DNA from: Jackrogersella multiformis
Lineage: Eukaryota > Ascomycota > Sordariomycetes > Xylariales > Hypoxylaceae
Direction of reading: 5' to 3'
Assembly: GCA_902806575.1 (NCBI GenBank)
Contig: CADCXD010000002.1
Location: 1,302,001-1,366,000, forward strand
Length of the DNA stretch: 64,000 nt
Position 1 is the stretch's first letter. Each line of letters begins with the position of its first letter. This document shows, piece by piece, positions 56,506 through 64,000 of the stretch. A program made the translations under genes and the position numbers. A model generated the notes under the pieces. It searched no databases. It was not told where the DNA came from and saw only the letters and a list, made by a program, of their open reading frames with translations.

Positions 56506-57570
56506 ATGACCACAGAAGCAGCGTCGCCGAAGAGGCGACATATACTCTCCTCCATCAACCCCGACCACCGTTCAGTTTCGCCTATGATGGAAACACCTCG
56601 TGCATCTCCCGAAGCCTCACCTCCACAACCGCAGCCCGGTTTAGAACAGACGCCGGAAGAAACCGGGGAGGAGGCTATAGAAACAAGGGAAACAAAGAGG
56701 ACGTCGAGATTCCGCTTCAAATCAAAGAAGAGCTCACGGTCCCACCGCCACGCCTCTCGCGACCGCGATCAAGATGATGAGGGCGAGGGCGAGGGCGAAG
56801 ACGACTCCTCCCACCACCACCGCAGACACAGACATCACCACCATCACAAGCGGCGCCGCACGCGCTCCCGCTCCCCCACACCGCCAAACCCGCTCGAGCC
56901 CCCGCCCCTCGACACCGAAGCCGCGTTCCGGGAGTCGCTCTTCGACGCCATGGCGGACGACGAGGGCGCCGCGTACTGGGAGAACGTGTACGGGCAGCCG
57001 ATCCACGTGTACAGCCAGGCGCGCGCGGGGCCCGACGGCGAGCTCGAGCGCATGGGCGACGACGAGTACGCCGCCTTCGTGCGCCAGAAGATGTGGGAGA
57101 AGACGCACCAGGGCCTGCTGGAGGAGCGGGCGCGGCGCGAGGAGCGGCGCATGAGGAAGGAGGAGAGGACCGACGAGGCCAGGAAGCTGGCGCACGAGAT
57201 GGAGCGGAGCCTGCGCAGGGGCGAGGAGAGGCGCCGGAGGAGGGGCTGGAAGGACAGGTGGGACGACTACGTGCGAGCGTGGGCGGCGTGGGACGGCGCG
57301 CCGGAGCGCATGAGCTGGCCGGTGAGGAGCGCGCGGCGCGAGGACGTAGACGCGCCTGCGGTCAGGGACTTCTTCGTCATGGGCATCGGCGCCGAGGACG
57401 TGGGCGAGACCGAGTTCCTGGCGAAGCTGAAGGAGGAAAGGGTCAGGTGGCATCCCGACAAGATCCAGCAGAAGCTGGGCGGTAAGGTGGATGACGCCGT
57501 CATGCGCGACGTCACGGCCGTCTTTCAGATCGTGGATAAGCTGTGGTCGGATACCCGGTCTAAAGCATGA
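56506..57570 (+). CDS. NF-kappa-B inhibitor-like protein 1 (NFKBIL1) homologue
   Basis: Intronless, 354 aa from ATG 56506. The C terminus is the conserved block of NFKBIL1: FLAKLKEERVRWHPDKIQQKL and later DVTAVFQIVDKLWSDTR. The HPDK string resembles a J domain, but the whole fold is not one. The middle is a long, highly charged helix (Glu/Arg/Lys, about 195-255). The first 120 residues are disordered: Ser/Pro-rich, then RS and His/Arg repeats (about 80-125) like those of splicing-associated proteins. Human NFKBIL1 has been linked to RNA processing; the fungal role is not established. Third positions are strongly GC from about 56850. Confidence 0.85.
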   Translation: MTTEAASPKRRHILSSINPDHRSVSPMMETPRASPEASPPQPQPGLEQTPEETGEEAIETRETKRTSRFRFKSKKSSRSHRHASRDRDQDDEGEGEGEDDSSHHHRRHRHHHHHKRRRTRSRSPTPPNPLEPPPLDTEAAFRESLFDAMADDEGAAYWENVYGQPIHVYSQARAGPDGELERMGDDEYAAFVRQKMWEKTHQGLLEERARREERRMRKEERTDEARKLAHEMERSLRRGEERRRRRGWKDRWDDYVRAWAAWDGAPERMSWPVRSARREDVDAPAVRDFFVMGIGAEDVGETEFLAKLKEERVRWHPDKIQQKLGGKVDDAVMRDVTAVFQIVDKLWSDTRSKA

Positions 57571-58004
57571 TGTGGTCTTTGCGGCCAAGCAGTTCTATTG
57601 CATGAATAGGAAGTCTATCTAGATTCTAAAATGGAATTAGAAGTATAAGACACCTGGAAAGTCAGTATGTGTATGTCTACGTGGATTCATACGAGTTTTT
57701 ACGGAATCTCGATTTCTTGCTCGAAAAATGGGTTCCGTATAAGACATCATTGAGCCCTTACCTTCCCTCTGGTTTTTTCCACGATCCTGTTCAAGAAAGT
57801 TCGAAACCAAGCCGGTACACAGGTACCATTGCGATATAGGGGCTGCTTAGTTACAGTGCTGTCGTAGTACCCTATAGCGTCATAATATAGATGCCAACAG
57901 CAAATCCCAAATTATAGTATCCCCTAACACAGAGGGCTGGCTTATCATTACCGGTGTAAATACATTCCCTACCTACATAACAAGCACCTCAAGAAGCCTA
58001 AGCA
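57571..58004. other. Spacer between convergent genes
   Basis: 434 bp of 3' flank. No gene or repeat was recognised. Confidence 0.5.
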
Positions 58005-59018
58005 TTAACCAACAATATCAAACTCCGCCACAACGCCCAAGTGATCCGTAATCCAAGGCTTGTCGAAGCCGAGCTTTACAATTTCCTCCCTCTCCTCCTC
58101 CCCGCTTATCTGCATATCCGCGCCGAACCGGTCGAAGCTACGCAGCTCGACGTCTCCCGCGAAGTAAACCTTGTCCATCCTCGAGCACCCGAATCGGTTC
58201 CTTAGGCTCGTTGCCGCCTGCTGGCCCCACGTGTACCCCTCGTCGCTGTCCTCCCTGCCGCCGAGCTCGAGGTACGCGTCCTTGAGGCCGTGGTCCGCGT
58301 GCAGCGTCCGGTCGAACGGCTGTATGGCGTTGAAGTCCCCGGCCGCCAGCGCGCCGTCTACGCCCTCCGCGCGCATGTGCTGGGCGATAACCTGCATTTG
58401 CGGCGGCCGGTAGGCCGGCTCCATGTCCAGGGACTCGAGGTGCGAGTTGCACAGCCGTACGGTCCTGGGCGGGTCGCCGCCGAGCGACACATCGACGAAG
58501 AGGGCGTCGCGCTCCATGCGCGTCTTCGCGTAGTGCACGCGGAAGCAGGACGCGACGGCCAGGCGGCGGTCGACCAGCGTGGTGGTGCCGTAGAACCCCG
58601 ACGCCCAGTTCGAGCTGTCGACGTCCGTCGCGTTGAACTTCCGCCGGACCCATCTCTTGCCGCCGATCGTCGCGAGGTCCTCTTCGATGCACTCCTGCAG
58701 GAAGATGACTGCGGCGGTCGTCGGCGGCAGCTTGTCCGTCAGGGCCTCGAGGTGGGCTAGGGCGACGTCCATCCTCGCCTTGGCGTACGGCAGCATGAAG
58801 TCGATGTTCCAGCTATACAGCGCAAGCCGAGTTATTCCGTGTGCGCCACGTGCCTCCTGCGGCGATGGCTTGCACTCCGTTGGCTCCCATGTCTGTTTGG
58901 TGCTTTCATATACGTAATACGGCTGCGGATAAGGCTCGTCGGGTTTCCAGGGAACAGTGCTTATGGGCTTCTTCATTTCCTGGTTGTGTTTGATCGCCTT
59001 TTGGATTATCTGATCCAT
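58005..59018 (-). CDS. Endonuclease/exonuclease/phosphatase-fold protein, TDP2-like
   Basis: Intronless, 337 aa. The four metal-catalytic motifs of the EEP fold found in tyrosyl-DNA phosphodiesterase 2 are visible: SWNIDFM (about 69-75; TDP2 has TWNIDGL), FLQECIEED (about 110; metal Glu), AAGDFNAI (about 226-233) and TDHLGVVAEF near the end. CNSHLES supplies another conserved Asn/His pair. TDP2 hydrolyses 5'-phosphotyrosyl bonds left by topoisomerase II. In fungi several related proteins exist, so substrate assignment is uncertain. The N-terminal 65 residues lack the UBA domain of animal TDP2. The region 58130-58700 is very GC-rich. Confidence 0.82.
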   Translation of the reverse strand: MDQIIQKAIKHNQEMKKPISTVPWKPDEPYPQPYYVYESTKQTWEPTECKPSPQEARGAHGITRLALYSWNIDFMLPYAKARMDVALAHLEALTDKLPPTTAAVIFLQECIEEDLATIGGKRWVRRKFNATDVDSSNWASGFYGTTTLVDRRLAVASCFRVHYAKTRMERDALFVDVSLGGDPPRTVRLCNSHLESLDMEPAYRPPQMQVIAQHMRAEGVDGALAAGDFNAIQPFDRTLHADHGLKDAYLELGGREDSDEGYTWGQQAATSLRNRFGCSRMDKVYFAGDVELRSFDRFGADMQISGEEEREEIVKLGFDKPWITDHLGVVAEFDIVG

Positions 59019-59417
59019 TTTTTTAAGTTTAGTTATTGCCTCCCTTAGAGATGTTCAATTGAAACATTTATACTAGATAAAAAACTAGCTATTCTATATA
59101 GGTTTAGGTGAGTAAAATCATCACCCCTTTGAACGATCGACTATTGCCTTATATATATGCATATATCGAGTCTAACATAAACCATAAAAGTATATCGCAA
59201 TAGGCGAAGGCAGCATAATAACACTATAGGGAGCCACTTGCAACTAAGTAGTCCGAATTCACCTGATACTAGCATCAGTATTCTACCTCCGGTAGCGATG
59301 TGGTTGTAAGCTTTTGATTTTAGATGATCATTAAATAGAGTCTAATGCTAGGGGTATCAAAACATAGGAGAAAGACCAGCAGAGATGTAAGTAGTACCCA
59401 AGCAGAAGATATGCACT
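59019..59417. other. Spacer: TDP2-like upstream region / KTI12 3' flank
   Basis: 399 bp, AT-rich. No gene was recognised. Confidence 0.5.
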
Positions 59418-60560
59418 TCAGCTATCCTTTTCGAAAGCATCGTTTAGATAGTCTACGAATGTTTCTCGTATCCTCTCTGGCCCCAAATTTCCTACCCCTT
59501 CTAAACCAATGCCTCCCCTGTGTAAGCTTATGTACGCTCTTCTTAAACGCTGTAGCTGAGGCAACCCGACTTTCTTCCCAGCTGGTAGTTCCACGACCAG
59601 CTCGTCTCCATTATCGCCGTTACCCCTGGAAATCTTGATCTCATCTCCACCCTCATCACTCTGTTGGTCAAGTATCTTCTTGACAATCTCTTGTGTCTCT
59701 TTGTCAAGGACATATAGATAATCCCCGCCTGCGTCTCTACTCCGCTGCACGGTTGCCCGATTAGGGTTCACTTGTTTTCGAGCTTCGCCAGCAATCGTGT
59801 CCCACATGCTATCGAAGACCTGTTTCGTCTGTTCCTCGCCGTCCTCCCAGATGAGGGTGAAAAGCGGACTGTCCCATCTTGTCATTGGATTCGGTTCCTC
59901 ATATCGGAAAACGAGGTTCTCCCAGTTTTCCGGCTCGTAAGGTCCCTCCTCATCTCCTCCCTCCATCTCCTCTTTGCTGTCCCCATTACCAACGGCATCG
60001 CCACCATCTCCATCCTGCCGCTGCGCTCGCCATTTCAGCCTCTGCTCATTAACCTCCTTTGCCCTCCCCTTCTCACAACCGATCTGCAGCACGCAGTTCG
60101 GCGTGCGCACGGCCTTCGACTCGCAGAAGAGCTGGTACCGCCACCCCTTGATATAGTTCAGGCCGTCGAGAATAACGATGTCGCGATCGCTCAGCACCCT
60201 CTTGACGGCGCCGTATATGCTAGCGCGTGCGTCTTTCTCGGATGCGTTGGCGGACCGCACATGCGCCGGCGTGGCCGAGAGGTCGTACACGGATCGCGGG
60301 ATCGACAACGTCTGGTCTGATATCAGGTGAAGGCGGTACTTCGGAGCGGCGACGGAAGCGGTGGCAGTAGCGGAAGTAGGAGACGACTCTTGTATTATGC
60401 GCTCCGACAGGTAATTGTGCAGCTGCTTCGCGCGCGTGGTCTTGCCGGACGTGGGGAAGCCCGTTACTATGATTAGCTAGGATTTTATCGTTAATATAGA
60501 TATATACCTATAAGTTTTTCTTACAGTAGATAAGAAATATGTCGGGGGACTTACCGGCAT
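59418..60560 (-). CDS. KTI12: Kti12, Elongator-associated P-loop protein
   Basis: Two exons, 60560-60555 (only 6 nt, Met-Pro) and 60476-59418, separated by a 78-nt intron, give 354 aa. Kti12 is a P-loop ATPase resembling PSTK that binds Elongator and tRNA and is needed for wobble-uridine modification. The splice creates MPLIIVTGFPTSGKTTRA with the Walker A motif GFPTSGKTT (8-16) right at the start. DIVILDGLNYIKGWRYQLFC is the Walker B/switch region, and ENWENLVFRYEEPN and SRWDSPLF-like TRWDSPLFTL are conserved Kti12 motifs. An acidic insert (GDSKEEMEGGDEEGP) is local. Length is near yeast Kti12 (313). Confidence 0.93.
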
Positions 60561-60992
60561 TTTTAGTGGAAGAAGGACGAAATTGGTTAATAAGAATGAA
60601 ATTCGGCTTCAGTCTTTAGCAAATTTCCTAATGGATGTACGAAGTACCTACTACCCCGCGTTCTAATGTACCTAGCCTATTATTTAGTGGGATGAAATTC
60701 TATTACGGGGGCTATGAGAAGCTACGGCTGCACTACGGTAGCGACATGGCTTAGAGGTCTTGGCAGGACCCGATGCCATGGGAACCCTTGCAGTTTTAAC
60801 GACTTAACATGTTAAGGTTCCAAGGGTTCCAACGTTCCTTTCATTGCAGATATAATAAATCAGCTTGTCTCCATTACAAACATATATATCTTATCTTTAC
60901 AATCCTATAATTCTCGAAATTGACCTTTGATGTCATAAAGCCCGATCTCAATTATACTCCAATCCGTATGATACATGTGGTTCCAACGCTAT
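60561..60992. other. Spacer: KTI12 upstream region
   Basis: 432 bp containing a GTTCCAAGGGTTCCAA-type repeat at about 60814-60838. No gene seen. Confidence 0.5.
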
Positions 60993-61817
60993 TTACCTAT
61001 ACCCACCCATTTCGTGATCCGCCTCCCTCTGTCGCCGGGACTGGTGGTAACCAGTTGCTAAATTTGGTGTGCCTTGGGTTGTCGGAGTCTTTTTCAAGGT
61101 TATCCCGATGGCCTCAACAATGAAAACGACAATAATCTCCATAATGACAGCCATGCCAAGTTGGATGTTGACATTGCCCGTCAGCTGTCTGAAGTCGGGA
61201 TTGTTTCCAAAAATAGATTCTGCCGAGTAGACCAGCCGGACGAGGATGAAGGGAAGAGAGAGTCCTACGATTAGGACAAGCCGTTTCTCGCCCTCCTCTA
61301 TGTTTGAGAGTTGCAGCGCGACGACGACGGTCGAAAGTGCTAGAAGGACGTACGCCGCGATAATGAGCCCTGTGCCTGCCTGGGAGATAGTCGATATGGT
61401 GTATACACCCGTGCTGCTGAAACTCTGGGTACCGCCGACGATACCTAGAATCAGGCCCACGAGCGCAACAAGGTGGACGAGGTGCAATTGTTGCTTAGTC
61501 ACAAACGCTGTCGTTGTTTTTCGGTCACTTCCAAGCGCTCGGCCGAGAAGACCTAGCTGTACCATGATTAAAGGCGACAAGCCAACATTCTGAAGAATAG
61601 CCGCGCCGGTGTGAAGACTCGTGTTCGTGGGATCTGAGATAGTGGCTAATTGGAAGGAGGCTCCGATGATACGGGCGAGTGAGAAGACGATCATGTAAAA
61701 CCACCCTACACTACGACTAAAGCCGTGGCGTAAAGCAAGCCATACAGCGAGGGACAGGGCTGGCACATAAATAATAATCTGCGCAATGGAGATATTATCT
61801 CTTTCATTCAAGGCCAT
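60993..61817 (-). CDS. Seven-helix fungal membrane protein (DUF7702-like)
   Basis: Intronless, 274 aa. Seven hydrophobic segments can be drawn: about 10-30, 38-58, 70-92, 110-130, 145-168, 178-198 and 218-240. A charged C-terminal tail of some 30 residues follows. The text FSLARIIGASFQLATIS and the tail pattern resemble proteins annotated as DUF7702 in ascomycetes. The topology is like that of seven-helix receptors, but no G-protein motif is visible and the function is unknown. Confidence 0.75.
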   Translation of the reverse strand: MALNERDNISIAQIIIYVPALSLAVWLALRHGFSRSVGWFYMIVFSLARIIGASFQLATISDPTNTSLHTGAAILQNVGLSPLIMVQLGLLGRALGSDRKTTTAFVTKQQLHLVHLVALVGLILGIVGGTQSFSSTGVYTISTISQAGTGLIIAAYVLLALSTVVVALQLSNIEEGEKRLVLIVGLSLPFILVRLVYSAESIFGNNPDFRQLTGNVNIQLGMAVIMEIIVVFIVEAIGITLKKTPTTQGTPNLATGYHQSRRQREADHEMGGYR

Positions 61818-62825
61818 CTTGCGAGCAGTAATGAAACGCGAAGGGATATTTATTTAAATATGGTTGATGGATGATATTTGCAAATTGATATCTTTGCCTG
61901 TCGTCGCTAGACCACGAGAACTGTGTATGATTTTGGGATAAACTAGCCATCTTCTGAACTCAGAACCTACCTATATACGATTTCCTCAAGCACGGTAAGC
62001 CGAAAAGTCTCGCTGCGGAATGACTCTTGCTGAATGAAACGTTTAGCTTCATGGACTTTTATTAACGAAAGCGAAAGCGAAGTCCTAGAGAAAATTGTGA
62101 CCCGTACCACATATATTCTAATTGGCTCACGAGTTCAGCTGAATGACTAAGCCCCAATAAGCTTTGCCAAGCCGGTACTAGTTCTTGGCGGCTTGAGCCG
62201 ATGGGTGCATCCTTAAGTTAAAATAATTTTAAAGGACCTATGAGTGACACAAGGTAGGTGACACAAGGTAGATAAAGTCACACTAGCATTTAAGTTAGCC
62301 TTTAAGAATGTTCGGATTCGGACCATTGAGAAGCAGGTTTTCCTATTCTATACAATCATACTAATATTCTATGTGTTATGTCAGCCCGCAATGGCACAGC
62401 CTTACTTCTAGAAACTCCGCTCTTTACATAGTAACTACACTACCTAGGTACCTAGGTACGCAATCAGTTCCACTATTTTATCGAAGGATGGAAGCTATGG
62501 ATGGTTTGGTCGATTTACCTACCTAGGTATTCGATGTGATTTGCTAGCAACATTGTAGGCCTCCACGTGGCAGTGCTTAATGTAGCTATAATATGTAATT
62601 TCTCCACTGGGACTTATTTTCCGAGGCTTATGCGGACTACAGTTTATAGCATCATCTTCTGCATTTGGCGTTACTCAAGGCTTTACTAGTTCTTAAGGTT
62701 ACCTAGGTACTTACCTCCGACTCTAGCGTTGTCAGCATAATTTAACTTGTTACCTGTTAATTACAACTATCCTTACAAACGCATATAACGAGTCCTATAC
62801 TGGTTAATTCGGCCGGCCTTACGTC
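61818..62825. other. 1-kb intergenic region between divergent genes
   Basis: No coding exon seen. It has overlapping TACCTAGGTA copies at 62441-62458, more near 62519 and 62700, and a direct repeat of GTGACACAAGGTAG at about 62244-62271. Promoters of both neighbours lie here. Confidence 0.5.
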
Positions 62826-64000
62826 ATGGTAGAATTCCAGTACACTCCTCTCCCTGGGAAGGACTATCTCAGACTTATCACTCTCCACTCGGGGATGTTC
62901 GAAGATGACATTATCATCTCATTCAATGTCTCGTCTTTTCCTAAAGATGGATCTCTTCATTACGAGGCTCTATCGTACACATGGGGCACGGAAAATGCTC
63001 ACCTGCGTATATATGTCGATAGAAGTGATCTTACTACAATCACGACCTCGCAGAATGCTGGCCGCGCCGAAATCCTGTCTCGGCCAAATCTAGGCATCGC
63101 TCTAAAAAATTTACGTTATGTCGATAGGCCGCGTACCATGTGGATTGATGCTCTCTCCATTAACCAAGCAGACAATGTTGAGAAAGGCTCGCAAGTCGCG
63201 ATGATGGACGAGATCTTCCGGCTTGCAAGCCGGGTAGTGGCCTGGCTCGGACCAGAGGAAAATGATAGTGACCAAGCTATGGAGTGGATAGAATTTCTTG
63301 GTTCTCAGGTGGAAATCGAGTACGGCACGTTCCTGAGACCTGCAAAGGATTGCACAGATCCTAAACTGGGCGACATGAATAGTCGCCTTGAGCTCGATCA
63401 CAGAACTTCCTACTCGGTCTACCACTTATTTTCGAGGTCTTGGTTTAGAAGATTATGGGTTCGGCAAGAAATTGCCTTAGCGAACTCGGAAGCAATAATC
63501 ATGTGCGGCTCTCGCCAAGTCAAATGGGCCAACTTTAAGCGCGGCCTGGCTTGTATATCTTACAAGCCGAAGACAGGAGTCGACGGCATGATTTTAAGGA
63601 CAAACTTTCTCGTGCAATTCTTTGCCGCGTCGAGGGAAAGTATGCTTGAATTGCGGATGAATTATGAAGGTGTCGACTGTCTAGATCCGCGAGACCGGCT
63701 CTATGGCATTTCCGCTTTATTACCCGAACACGAAAGAGAATTTATTCCATCTCCAGATTATACCAAACCCTATGCTGAGCTCTTCGAATACGTCGTAACT
63801 CGATATATTAAGCACTACAACAGCCTCATGATCCTATGGCAGTGCGAGTTTCAGGAAAGCTCGTCATGTGCGAGTTGGGTTCCCGACTGGTCGATACCTT
63901 CCACGCTCACCTCTAGGGTCGGGCTCCAGAAAGCTTCTTCTGAATTCGGAGCCCAGTATGAGTTCCCGCGGCCTGGGGTGCTAAGAGCTAATGGCATATC
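62826..64000 (+). CDS. HET-domain (heterokaryon incompatibility) protein, 3' end outside window
   Basis: Frame open from ATG 62826 to the window edge, at least 391 residues without a stop. The HET domain (PF06985) occupies roughly residues 45-215, with the three classical blocks: YEALSYTWG, MWIDALSINQADN followed by EKGSQVAMMDEIF, and the RSWFRRLWVRQEIALA block. DPRDRLYGISALL and a later WVPDWS match the usual post-HET region. HET proteins trigger cell death after fusion of incompatible hyphae and form large families in filamentous ascomycetes; most members have no known partner. Whether a C-terminal repeat domain (WD40, ankyrin, TPR) follows cannot be seen. Confidence 0.92.
   Translation, partial: MVEFQYTPLPGKDYLRLITLHSGMFEDDIIISFNVSSFPKDGSLHYEALSYTWGTENAHLRIYVDRSDLTTITTSQNAGRAEILSRPNLGIALKNLRYVDRPRTMWIDALSINQADNVEKGSQVAMMDEIFRLASRVVAWLGPEENDSDQAMEWIEFLGSQVEIEYGTFLRPAKDCTDPKLGDMNSRLELDHRTSYSVYHLFSRSWFRRLWVRQEIALANSEAIIMCGSRQVKWANFKRGLACISYKPKTGVDGMILRTNFLVQFFAASRESMLELRMNYEGVDCLDPRDRLYGISALLPEHEREFIPSPDYTKPYAELFEYVVTRYIKHYNSLMILWQCEFQESSSCASWVPDWSIPSTLTSRVGLQKASSEFGAQYEFPRPGVLRANGI

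Overview
The window looks like nuclear DNA of a filamentous ascomycete, most likely a sordariomycete (order not determinable from the sequence). Evidence: genes with many short GT-AG introns (mostly 48-105 nt); genes typical of these fungi (HET-domain protein, Pex8 ending in SKL, Cao-1 stilbene dioxygenase, DUF3716, Kti12, Pfs2, Ste14-type methyltransferase); a RIP-like AT-rich block at the left edge; and a dispersed intergenic palindrome, TACCTAGGTA. I found no tRNA or rRNA gene and no CRISPR array. Splice models were built by hand, and almost all give spliced lengths divisible by three.

Layout. 1-1480 is hypermutated AT-rich relic DNA. 1481-16000 is accessory: a nine-exon terpene synthase with one in-frame TAG, an APH-like kinase-fold gene, a Cao-1-like dioxygenase with a 10-nt microexon, a SnoaL-like protein, a 585-bp miniature retroelement whose two 100-bp LTRs are inverted, an M28 peptidase with one in-frame TAG and a missing catalytic Glu, and a DUF1264 protein. 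From 17.5 kb to 61.8 kb the content is mainly housekeeping: a DENND11/LCHN-like protein, Sec63, isoprenylcysteine methyltransferase, a small membrane protein, Pex8, a ZIP zinc transporter, an unknown membrane protein, a NUC1/EndoG nuclease, Pfs2, a DGAT1-type acyltransferase, an MFS transporter, a TPR-DnaJ protein, an EF-hand light-chain-like protein, a DUF3716 protein, an NFKBIL1-like protein, a TDP2-like phosphodiesterase, Kti12 and a DUF7702-like membrane protein. A HET-domain gene runs off the right edge.

The genes are independent transcription units with no operon logic. The possible functional pairing is Cao-1 (stilbene cleavage) with the neighbouring SnoaL-like gene. The two apparently broken genes carry nonsense changes of the kind RIP makes (TGG to TAG, CAG to TAG) and lie in the left, repeat-bearing part of the window. 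The most unusual structures are the inverted-LTR element, the strand-asymmetric base loss at 1-1480 and the microexon gene.
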